From assembly GCA_022447185.1 (NCBI GenBank), contig JAKVAY010000062.1, forward strand, positions 1 to 45,950: a stretch of 45,950 nucleotides of DNA. The letters run 5' to 3'. Position numbers and translations under genes: made by a program. Below are positions 25,711-34,209 of this stretch, piece by piece. Positions within the stretch are counted from its first letter, which is position 1, and every line of letters begins with the position of its first letter. The notes beneath the pieces are model-generated. The model was not told the DNA's origin and did not search any database. It saw nothing but the letters and a program-made list of their open reading frames with translations. Source of the stretch: Fuerstiella sp. GTDB lineage: Bacteria > Planctomycetota > Planctomycetia > Planctomycetales > Planctomycetaceae.

Positions 25711-27438
25711 CTAACCACGCTTGTTTTCCATCCATTCGCGAAACGGCCTGACCACGATAACGCTGAGCACAGTAACTGCCACAATTCCTGACATCGAAAA
25801 CCACCTGGACTGCAATACCCCACCGTCCGGATCGTGATTATCCCAGTAACCTTTCAGCCCCAGGCCAAAAAACAACAATCCGGCACTGACGTACAGTGCC
25901 CGTATCAGGACAGATGATCTCAACGCTGCCGGCACGTGGTTCATTTCGATCCACAGATTCACAAGGCAAAAAATTCCACACGCAAGCACACCCGTGAACA
26001 GATTCACAGGGCGTAACACGACCAGAATCACCTCCTTTGGACTCCGTGATGCAGATTCGGTTTTCCGGCGCAATCTCTGGTCCGTCTCGCTGTTGGAACG
26101 GTCCGATATGTCGTTGGTATCAGAATGCAACTGCACGGTTTGTTGTCCGGTCACGTTGTTGGCATTTTCCCTGCCGACAGAAAACACATGATTAAACATC
26201 AGCAGAATCACGAAGGCCGAAAAAACGGCATGCCATATCAGCACGACTCTGGCAATTGACTGACGACGCGTCTTGACCCAGTCCGGATTGAAAGAGCGAA
26301 GAATCTCTGTCACGACCGCGACCCCGATCTCGATCGTCCCGTACAGCGTTCCAAACATTGTGAGAATCGCTCCACTCACATAGAGTGGATACAACCAGGG
26401 ATGAACATCGGTGAGAATTCTGGACTGTTGCCCGAGCATATCGCCACTATCAGGAATCTCTTTACCCGGGCCAAGCAACTCCACACCCGATGCCACAAAC
26501 ACCGCACTGAACGCCACGATCAGGCCGAAACTAATGCCACAGTCGATGACTGGTGCTTTCAGCCATCTCCTGGCCGGATGGCTTGGATCATTCGCAATGT
26601 TCTGCAGTTCACCGGCGGTTGGAGGGGTCGAACCGGCATAGCCCCATCGTTTTTCTCTCAGCCATGTTGTGTAGGCCATGTAATCGAACGCCGCTCCCCC
26701 AATGACCCCGACATAGGTCGTCAGCTCAACCCATTTTGGAGTATTCCAAACCGTGTGATATTTGTCTTTGATCCATGGCGGGTAGTCACCAAACTGGGGA
26801 GTGACGAATCCTCGCATCATTTCAAAATAGTCTGGATCGTACATCACTAAAGAGACAATCGCCGCAACCATTAATGCGACGACCACAACGATCTGGATAC
26901 GTTCCATGAACGTATAACCACCACTAAAGCAGAGCGCAACCACCAGCCCCACCAGCAGAAGGGCCCACATAAATTGTGCACCACCGAAAAGGCTGTCGGT
27001 CGTACCAGTGAGCAGCGCCACATAGTTCCCAAGTGTGCTGCTGTGAAAACTCATCCAGGTCGGCTGCACGACGCAGATCATCAGTAACAGCATCATCGGG
27101 AGCCATCCGCGAGGCCCCGGCAAATCCATCATGCGTCGAAAAGGATGGACACCCGTCAGAAGAAGATGTTTAGAAGTCCCGAATACCAGGACCCATTTCA
27201 ACATTGAGATAAACAGAAACAGAAACAGAATGTTGTAACCGAACAGCACTCCCCCGCGGGTGGAGAAAATGAGTTCGCCCGTGCCGATCGTAACACTCGC
27301 AACGACGGCTCCCGGACCGAACAACGTGAGCCACGACAGCGGACTTCGCGATGTCAACGCCTTTGGCAGACTCGGCAATGATTCGCCATCGTCAGTCGCA
27401 TCGTAGTTTGCCATTTCTGACATATGCGTTTCTGTCAC
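25711..27438 (-). CDS. Nramp-related transporter lacking canonical metal-site motifs
   Basis: A 575-residue inner-membrane transporter with about 11-12 helices. The first helix, LFGPGAVVASVTIGTGELIF (39-58), is Nramp-like in context, but the metal-binding DPGN is replaced by GTGE (52-55). The helix-6 MPH motif is likewise absent: the corresponding region reads IGGAAFDYMAYTTWLREK (246-263). This argues against classical Mn/Fe uptake. A hydrophilic loop of about 45 residues (RENANNVTGQQTVQL, then SDTNDISDRSNSETDQ) lies before the last two helices. As first gene of the operon with two flavin monooxygenases and a dehydrogenase it may import their substrate; that is inference from context only. 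The N terminus (about 30 residues) is acidic and cytoplasmic. Confidence 0.75.
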   Translation of the reverse strand: MTETHMSEMANYDATDDGESLPSLPKALTSRSPLSWLTLFGPGAVVASVTIGTGELIFSTRGGVLFGYNILFLFLFISMLKWVLVFGTSKHLLLTGVHPFRRMMDLPGPRGWLPMMLLLMICVVQPTWMSFHSSTLGNYVALLTGTTDSLFGGAQFMWALLLVGLVVALCFSGGYTFMERIQIVVVVALMVAAIVSLVMYDPDYFEMMRGFVTPQFGDYPPWIKDKYHTVWNTPKWVELTTYVGVIGGAAFDYMAYTTWLREKRWGYAGSTPPTAGELQNIANDPSHPARRWLKAPVIDCGISFGLIVAFSAVFVASGVELLGPGKEIPDSGDMLGQQSRILTDVHPWLYPLYVSGAILTMFGTLYGTIEIGVAVVTEILRSFNPDWVKTRRQSIARVVLIWHAVFSAFVILLMFNHVFSVGRENANNVTGQQTVQLHSDTNDISDRSNSETDQRLRRKTESASRSPKEVILVVLRPVNLFTGVLACGIFCLVNLWIEMNHVPAALRSSVLIRALYVSAGLLFFGLGLKGYWDNHDPDGGVLQSRWFSMSGIVAVTVLSVIVVRPFREWMENKRG

Positions 27439-28068
27439 CTCAAAGGACTAATTCGTTCGAAACCATTCGATATTAACGCAATCCGCTGATAACGGCTGCC
27501 CATACTCATTCATTTCTCTGGTTCACCAATGTACTTTCAGCGTTCAGGGAAGTACAACCTGCACGCTGTCATGCGGCGTGGCCGCGATCAGATTCGGAGA
27601 CGTTTTGATCCGGTCCTGCCGCACCGCAATTCAATCGTGCTGTACAACACCAAACACAGAATTAATACCGCGCACCGAGTTGTTACGGCGCACTGATTGC
27701 TCGAACCAGCTGACAGAAACACCTATGGTCTGAACCTGTTGACGGTGCGTTCCCTGTGTTCTTCCGTTTCAATCGCAGTGACCAATCTGCATAAATACCG
27801 CAAGTCCAGCTATCGCTGGTTCAAAAAAGTGGATCTTGCAGCCAAACAGGCTGGATATTTAATAACGCCGAAGGAACCTCGAACGAGAATTTCCATGTCC
27901 TTACGGATAGCCGTCGGATCGGTGGTCAAATGACGTCAACGTGGCAACATAAGGCCAACATTGTGCCCAAAAACGCAGTAGAGTGGATCACTCAGGGTCA
28001 ATCCTCTGCAACCTGATTCGAACGGTCTCACCGTCTGTACAAGCTGTTCCAGCCAACAGGAAGTCCTG
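27439..28068. other. divergent promoter region, no confident gene
   Basis: About 630 bases between the Nramp-like gene (minus) and the sugar-dehydrogenase-like gene (plus), so both promoters should lie here. A 78-codon plus-strand frame (27697-27933; basic NLHKYRKSSYRWFKKVDLA segment) has no start signal and no family I recognise. It is A/T-richer than the flanks. Confidence 0.4.
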
Positions 28069-31000
28069 ATGCGAGCACAGTCCCTGCTGAATGTTCTGGT
28101 CATGGTGACGCTGTCCTGCCAGATCATAGCGGGTGATCAACAACCAGAGACGGCAGACGTGAACTCGAAACCGTTCGGTCTTGGAGACCGGGATCCGTGG
28201 ACCACTTCGCGTTTTGTTGGCACCCCCGAACCACCACCACCATACACCGTCAGACGCGCATTCCCCAATCTGACATTTGAAAACCCGGTTTGTATCGCAC
28301 AGGAGCCCGGCACCGACCGATTTATGGTTGCGGAAAACAGTGGCCGGATCTATGCCTTCACTAAAGATACGGCCGACGCAGATTCGCGTGAACTCTTCCT
28401 CGACACTGGCCGCAATCTGTATGCATTCTCTTTTCACCCTAACTACGAACAAAACGGTTTCGTTTTCACACACAGCCCAAACGGAAAACAACCCGATGAA
28501 ATAAAACCGGGTGACCGGCCGGTCCTGTCAACCAACAACGGGAATAGTGGAGACAGTACCGAAAACAACAAGTCAGACAACGACAAATTTGAAAGCACCG
28601 ACTCAGTAGCAGAACATCCCGAACAAGAGATAGAAAATCGAGGCACGCAAGGCTCCCAGCCGGAAGAGCTGGCACCACACAGAAGGAGTCGCGTTTCACG
28701 ATATCAGGCAGTAGGCACAACCTCTCGCCGCTGCCTCCCGGAGAGTGAAAAAATCATTATCGAATGGCCATCCGGTGGTCATAATGGCGGTGAAGCTATT
28801 ATCGGTCCGGATGGATACTTATATGTTTCAACCGGAGACGGCACCTCGGGGTCCGACCAAAAGAAAACCGGTCAGGGAGTAAACGATCTGCTGGCGGTCA
28901 TCATGCGACTCGATGTGGATCATCCTGCCGAAGGTAAAGCGTATTCGATCCCTCCCGATAACCCGTTTATCAACTATCCCGGGGCCCGTCCGGAAATCTG
29001 GGCGTTCGGTTTCCGCAACCCGTGGCGGATGAGCTTCGATTCAAAGACAGGTGCCCTGTGGGTGGGTGATGTTGGCCAGGATTTATGGGAGATGATCTGG
29101 CTTGTGCAGCGAGGCGGCAACTACGGCTGGAGTGTCCAGGAGGGATCCCATCCATTCCATCCGAATCAACAAATCGGACCTGGTCCGATTCTGCCACCTG
29201 TTGTCGAACATCACCATGTCGAGTGCCGATCGATTACCGGTGGCTACGTTTATTACGGTGAAAAATTCCCGGAACTCAACGGCACCTATTTCTATGGTGA
29301 CTACCAATACGGAATGCTTTGGGGGGTTCGTTTCGACGGTCGACAGGTGACGGACCATGAGGTACTGGCCAGCACGCCCCTGCAGGTCTCCAGTTTTGGA
29401 ATGAGTCGGACAGGAGAGATCTATATGCTCGACTACCTGACTTCTTCGATCTATGAACTCACACGCGCTGTGCACGCCGTCGAAAGCACGCGGTTTCCTC
29501 GCAAACTCAGCGAGACAGGTCTGTTTGCCTCGGTCGGCAACCATCAGATGGCATCAGGAATCATTGGTTATTCGGTAAACACGCCACAATGGATCGATGG
29601 CGCAACCAAGGAACGGTTTATCGCAATTCCTGGCGACACAAAAATCGGATTCGTTGAAAAAAGTAAAGACGCTCAAACATGGATATTTCCAAATGGTGCA
29701 GTGAACGTTGAAACCATCTCACTCGAAATGGAGTCCGGAAATCCCGCATCGAAACGTCGGCTCGAAACCCGGGTCATGATCAAACAGCCCGAGAAGGAGG
29801 AATTCTGGCTTGGCTATTCCTATCTCTGGAACGACCAACAGACGGATGCGACGCTCGTCGACGCCAACGGCAAGGACATTCCTTTGACAATCATCGACTC
29901 ACTGGCGTCTGGAGGAAAACGCCGGCAAACGTGGCATATTCCGAGTCGAAATGAGTGCATGGTCTGCCACTCACGAGCGGCCGGGTTTGTACTGGGACCG
30001 CGGACGGTGCAGATGAACCGTGACCACGATTATCCCGATGCCACTGACAACCAACTGCGAACATTGAACCACATTGGTCTGTTTGCAGAGCCACTGAACA
30101 AATCTCCACAAAAATTCGAGGCAATACCGGACGCGTACGATCCAACGGCGGATCTGGACGCCCGAGCTCGTGCCTACCTGCACGTCAACTGCGCCGGTTG
30201 CCACGTTGCTGATGGTGGAGGCAATGCAAAAATGGACATGAAATACCATCAGACACTTGAGGACACCGGATTCACAACCGCGGCCATGCATGGCACGTTT
30301 GGTCTGTCCGGCGCACGAATCGTCGTTCCCGGTGACCCTTACGCATCCGTGTTGTTTTATCGCCTCGCCAAATGGGGTCGTGGCCGAATGCCACATACTG
30401 GCTCGAATCTGCATGATGAGCAGGGACTGGACCTGATCCATAACTGGATTACGAACCTTCCAGATATCTCAAACGATGCAAAACGCACAGCAGCAAATCG
30501 ACCACCAACAGTGGAAGAACCGGATGCCGAAGAAACCATTCGACAACAAGTTAAAAACGAACTGATCAGATTGGATCGTATTAAAAACTCTGCTGCCCGA
30601 AGAAACACAGTAGAAGTGGAAATGCGTTCCATGACTGCACAACTACGGCGAGCAGAACAATTAGCAGCGGACCAACAGGCTGAGGAAATCGCCGAACTAC
30701 TGTCCTCAAGCCGGACGGCTTTGAAGCTCGCCCGACTCGTTCAGCAACAATCAATGTCCGATGGCGTCCGCCAACAGGTGATTGCGCAGGGTGCTGCACA
30801 TTCGGACACCAATGTACGTGATCTTTTCGAGCGATTCCTGCCGGAAAACAAACGTGTTAGACGGCTCGGGAATATGATCGACGCAGCCGAGATCCTTGCG
30901 TTGACGGGTGACGCAGCACACGGACGGCACTTTTTCTTCACGGCAACCGCGTTGCAGTGCACTCACTGCCACCAACTGGAAGAGAAAGGCGGAACCCTTG

Positions 31001-31350
31001 GACCGGATCTCAGTCACATTGGTCGGAAGTACAAACGACACGAAATTCTGGAAGAGCTGATTGCTCCGTCTCGGAGAATCGATCCGAAATACAGAACACA
31101 CGTTCTGGTGACCTCGCAGGGCAAAAGCTATACAGGAATTCTTGCGGAAAAATCCGAACAGTCTGTGGTTTTGAAAATTCTGAGGGACGGAAAATCAGTC
31201 GAGGTCCGTGTGGCCGCTGAGGATGTGGATGAACTGGTTCCACAGCAAACGTCACTGATGCCGGACGGAATGCTCCGTGACCTCACACCGCAGCAGGCCG
31301 CCGACCTGCTGGCATTTCTCGCTTCGTTGAACCAGCCATCCGCCGAATAA
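28069..31350 (+). CDS. glucose/sorbosone dehydrogenase-like exported protein with three CxxCH heme sites
   Basis: A 1093-residue secreted multidomain protein. A signal peptide (residues 1-21, LLNVLVMVTLSCQIIAG) is followed by a GSDH-like beta-propeller (about 55-470): VCIAQEPGTDRFMVAENSGR, WPSGGHNGGEAI (His ~238), GPDGYLYVSTGDGTSG and AFGFRNPWRMSFD (Arg-Asn ~315). These positions resemble the PQQ-contacting His and Arg-Asn of soluble glucose dehydrogenase. The middle part carries CMVCH (~630) and CAGCH (~708) in a repeat-unit-like domain. The C terminus is the Pirellula/Verrucomicrobium-type heme domain with CTHCH (~964), GTLGPDLSHIGRKY and a tail ending LLAFLASLNQ. It is predicted to oxidise a sugar in the periplasm and pass electrons through c-type hemes. 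A polar insert (residues ~150-200, Asn/Ser/Glu-rich) interrupts the propeller. AGGAAG precedes the ATG. Confidence 0.88.
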   Translation: MRAQSLLNVLVMVTLSCQIIAGDQQPETADVNSKPFGLGDRDPWTTSRFVGTPEPPPPYTVRRAFPNLTFENPVCIAQEPGTDRFMVAENSGRIYAFTKDTADADSRELFLDTGRNLYAFSFHPNYEQNGFVFTHSPNGKQPDEIKPGDRPVLSTNNGNSGDSTENNKSDNDKFESTDSVAEHPEQEIENRGTQGSQPEELAPHRRSRVSRYQAVGTTSRRCLPESEKIIIEWPSGGHNGGEAIIGPDGYLYVSTGDGTSGSDQKKTGQGVNDLLAVIMRLDVDHPAEGKAYSIPPDNPFINYPGARPEIWAFGFRNPWRMSFDSKTGALWVGDVGQDLWEMIWLVQRGGNYGWSVQEGSHPFHPNQQIGPGPILPPVVEHHHVECRSITGGYVYYGEKFPELNGTYFYGDYQYGMLWGVRFDGRQVTDHEVLASTPLQVSSFGMSRTGEIYMLDYLTSSIYELTRAVHAVESTRFPRKLSETGLFASVGNHQMASGIIGYSVNTPQWIDGATKERFIAIPGDTKIGFVEKSKDAQTWIFPNGAVNVETISLEMESGNPASKRRLETRVMIKQPEKEEFWLGYSYLWNDQQTDATLVDANGKDIPLTIIDSLASGGKRRQTWHIPSRNECMVCHSRAAGFVLGPRTVQMNRDHDYPDATDNQLRTLNHIGLFAEPLNKSPQKFEAIPDAYDPTADLDARARAYLHVNCAGCHVADGGGNAKMDMKYHQTLEDTGFTTAAMHGTFGLSGARIVVPGDPYASVLFYRLAKWGRGRMPHTGSNLHDEQGLDLIHNWITNLPDISNDAKRTAANRPPTVEEPDAEETIRQQVKNELIRLDRIKNSAARRNTVEVEMRSMTAQLRRAEQLAADQQAEEIAELLSSSRTALKLARLVQQQSMSDGVRQQVIAQGAAHSDTNVRDLFERFLPENKRVRRLGNMIDAAEILALTGDAAHGRHFFFTATALQCTHCHQLEEKGGTLGPDLSHIGRKYKRHEILEELIAPSRRIDPKYRTHVLVTSQGKSYTGILAEKSEQSVVLKILRDGKSVEVRVAAEDVDELVPQQTSLMPDGMLRDLTPQQAADLLAFLASLNQPSAE

Positions 31351-31473
31351 TCCTGTTGACCCACGAGATACGAATTCCAAATCGTGTTTCACGGTCGTTC
31401 GACAGGGATACTGCATGTCTGTTTTCTGTGCGTCTGATCAACACAGACTTCACCCTGGAATGACTGTGAGATG

Positions 31474-32403
31474 TCAGATATTGCTGGCGAACCGGAGGTT
31501 CACCAGCACAATCCCCGTGGCGACAGTGATTCCGGAAGCAAACAACCACGGTGAAAGCGGATCGCCGCGAAACAGAACAGCGAACAGAATTCCAAACAAC
31601 GGGGTTGCAAAACTAAAGACAGCAACCGACGACGCTGAATGCTTCTTCAGAAGTCGAGCCTGAATGGCAAAGCACAGTCCCGCAACAGCGAATCCCTGAT
31701 ACAGCAGTGACCAGACTGCATTCTGAGTTCGTGAATCATCAAACTGCAGCAATACGCCGGGCCTAAAGCCCTCAAATAGAAATGCCCATCCAAGCATCAA
31801 TAATGTTCCGATTACTCCGTGCCAGAATATGAACGAGTCCGGATGGAGATCGCGTACCGCGTGTTTGGTGTAGGTCAGCTTGATTGCCAGAATAAGTGCA
31901 CTGAGCAACAGTAACAGATCTCCATTCAGCGAGGCCGGCTCCAGCAGATCAACAGTGTGATCGGACTCAGGAAACAGGATCAGAGTCACACCGACAGCTG
32001 CCATTAGCAGACCAACGAATCGCAGGCGAGTGATTCGCTGTACTCGGGTCACAAAGTGCTCGATGGCGACAATCCAGAAAATGAAAGTGTTCACGAAAAT
32101 GGAACCATGCGACGCATTGGACAGAGACACTCCTGCAGTGAATGTGCCGATCTGAAAGAACAAAAGAATTCCACCAATGAATGGCAGTCTCCACTGATCA
32201 GCCCGAAGGTGTACTGACGTTCTATGGACCGTCACCCAGACCAGCATAAAAATTCCGGCCAGAAAAAACCTCAGTCCGGACACCGTCATCGGCCGCAACA
32301 AATCGGTCGAGTAACGAATCGCCACCGGTGTTCCGGCCCATAACACAACCGTCAGCAGGATGAGCAGGACAGCGCGTGCATTGAGTGGCTGCGTTGGATC
32401 CAT
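31474..32403 (-). CDS. EamA/DMT-superfamily permease
   Basis: A 309-residue inner-membrane protein with ten predicted helices in two EamA repeats. The first begins VLLILLTVVLWAGTPVAIRY, with SGLRFFLAGIFMLVWV next. The second includes LLLLLSALILAIKLTYTKHA and ends with SVAVFSFATPLFGILFAVLF and ASGITVATGIVLVNLR. The AWxxxxVAIR-type start and the FATPLFGI/GLRFF segments are typical of the RhaT/YdcZ-like drug/metabolite exporters. The transported solute is unknown. It is convergent with the large heme protein gene and divergent from the lactonase gene. Confidence 0.9.
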   Translation of the reverse strand: MDPTQPLNARAVLLILLTVVLWAGTPVAIRYSTDLLRPMTVSGLRFFLAGIFMLVWVTVHRTSVHLRADQWRLPFIGGILLFFQIGTFTAGVSLSNASHGSIFVNTFIFWIVAIEHFVTRVQRITRLRFVGLLMAAVGVTLILFPESDHTVDLLEPASLNGDLLLLLSALILAIKLTYTKHAVRDLHPDSFIFWHGVIGTLLMLGWAFLFEGFRPGVLLQFDDSRTQNAVWSLLYQGFAVAGLCFAIQARLLKKHSASSVAVFSFATPLFGILFAVLFRGDPLSPWLFASGITVATGIVLVNLRFASNI

Positions 32404-32607
32404 CGGCGGATTCCGAAAAACAAAAAAGGCTGTGTCGGTTCAGGGACTTGACTGTCTGAAACGGCTGCCAATGTTCGCTGCGGTTCGCGTCTTCGTCATT
32501 GAATCCGTACGCTGGAGATAACGTGAATGCTCAACGATGTCAAAGTCACCGCCTGACTCGCGTCCACGATCCGTAGATTCATCAATTTAAGGAAACGGCG
32601 AAGCAAG

Positions 32608-33738
32608 ATGAAGTACCTCAAAATGATTCTGATTCCAGTGGTCATCATGAGCTGCTCTGTCACCCGCGCGGGCGACAAACAGTTACTGTACCTGGCGTCA
32701 CAGCAGCAGAAGGCCATCGTTGCCTATGACATCAGTAACGACAGTGGTGAACTGACACGACGTTTCCAGTTTGACATGGAAGGCACTCCGGGCGCGATGA
32801 CGTATTCCCCCGATGAATCCATGATTTACGTCCTGCTGTCGGGGCTTGAAAACGGCGGTGCGGCCGCCGCGACAGTCGCACGTGATCAACACGGTTCATT
32901 GACCCTGAAGGGAACGGCCGCCGTCATGGGGGGGTCCCCTTATATCTGCTGCAGCCAGGACGGACGATGTCTGCTGGCAGCTCATTACGGGGCAGGTGAA
33001 GTCACGGTTTATCGTATCACCAATGGCGTCTGCACAGAACAGCTGCTGGATCACAGAATGACCGCGAGGACTGCGCACTGCATTGAACTGGATCCGTCAG
33101 GTCAGTTTGTGTTTGTACCTCATACGAGACCAAACCGGGTTGATCAGTTTCGACTTGATTCGAACTCCGGCGTCCTGACACCCAACACCCCGCCGCATGT
33201 CAAAGGCCCCGATGAAAACCATTTGTATCATGAACCTCGACACTACGCTCATCATCCCCGACTGAACATGGCCTACACAGCGAATGAAAACGGAGGAGGG
33301 ATTTCTGCATGGAAGTTCGATCCCAAAACCGGCACACTCAAACTTGTGCAGACTTTGTCGTCACTTCCTCCCGGATTCGACGGGCAAAGTGCCGGAGCCG
33401 ACATTCACATCACTCCTGACGGTCGGTTCGCCTACGTTTCCAATCGTGACGTGACTCAGCGCGGCGAAGGAGACCCTCAGCAGGATACAATGGCGGGATT
33501 TGCCCTCGATGAAACAACCGGCCGAATGAAACTGATTGGCCACATCGCAACAGTGGAGCTTCCAAGATCGTTTTGTATTGACAGAACAGGCAACTTTCTC
33601 TTTGCCGGCGGACAGCAGACCAGGGAGTTATTTGCCTATCGAATTGACCAGACAACCGGCGAACTCAGTCTGCTGAAAAAACACGAATCCGACGGCAGGA
33701 CGATCTGGGTTATGTGTGGATCTGTCCAGGCGGACTGA
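32608..33738 (+). CDS. exported lactonase-family (Pgl/YbhE-like) seven-bladed propeller protein
   Basis: A 376-residue protein of the 6-phosphogluconolactonase (YbhE)/lactonase family. Unlike the cytoplasmic E. coli enzyme it has a signal peptide (MKYLKMILIPVVIMSCSVTRA), so it should be exported. Blade motifs recur about every 45-50 residues: TYSPDESMIYVLL, ELDPSGQFVFVPHTRPNRVD, HHPRLNMAYTANENGGGISA, ITPDGRFAYVSNRDV and CIDRTGNFLFAGGQQT. Hydrolysis of a sugar lactone is plausible, and the nearby sugar-dehydrogenase-like protein could produce such lactones, but many family members have unproven activity. It is monocistronic by spacing. Confidence 0.88.
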   Translation: MKYLKMILIPVVIMSCSVTRAGDKQLLYLASQQQKAIVAYDISNDSGELTRRFQFDMEGTPGAMTYSPDESMIYVLLSGLENGGAAAATVARDQHGSLTLKGTAAVMGGSPYICCSQDGRCLLAAHYGAGEVTVYRITNGVCTEQLLDHRMTARTAHCIELDPSGQFVFVPHTRPNRVDQFRLDSNSGVLTPNTPPHVKGPDENHLYHEPRHYAHHPRLNMAYTANENGGGISAWKFDPKTGTLKLVQTLSSLPPGFDGQSAGADIHITPDGRFAYVSNRDVTQRGEGDPQQDTMAGFALDETTGRMKLIGHIATVELPRSFCIDRTGNFLFAGGQQTRELFAYRIDQTTGELSLLKKHESDGRTIWVMCGSVQAD

Positions 33739-34209
33739 TCTCACCTCTTCTATGATCATCCATAACTCCTGCGGCACACCGGTGTCCGGACAATCTCCGA
33801 CACCGGCCGTGTTACCGAACACTAACGGCATCAACCACGCACTTCGAACGAACTGGCTGCGGGACCACAGGTGAGATGTCAGGCAATCACCTGCTCCGCT
33901 GCCACACAACATGAGCAGGATGAATGCCCCGCCACACTCAGTCATTCATACAGAATGGTCAATCGCAACAGATATCCCAACACGGAACACGTCCAGCGGT
34001 CTCTGAGACACCATCCGTACTTGACAGACCATGCTGCGACCTGTGGAATGTTTGATAACCATCTCAATGTGCGCCTTCGCACACGTTCTTACAGATATCA
34101 GACAGACTGCCAGGCCGATGCCGCCAGCACAGGAACGGAAGACCGAAATTCGCGCTGACCCATCATCAGTCATCAGGATGACTCGGGTCACAAGCGGGAG
34201 CGTTCGGTG
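33739..34209. other. gap before the first PSD1 gene; hairpin at 33779-33806
   Basis: About 470 bases with no supported gene. A perfect 8-bp stem (ccggtgtc / gacaccgg, 12-base loop, 33779-33806) lies about 40 bases after the lactonase stop. It may act as a transcription terminator, but no T-run follows. Small frames on both strands across 33871-34494 look like chance. Confidence 0.4.

Noticed and set aside
27697..27933. 78-codon plus-strand frame in the gap before the sugar-dehydrogenase gene
   Set aside because: No ribosome-binding site, no recognised family and low-complexity basic composition; left as unannotated.
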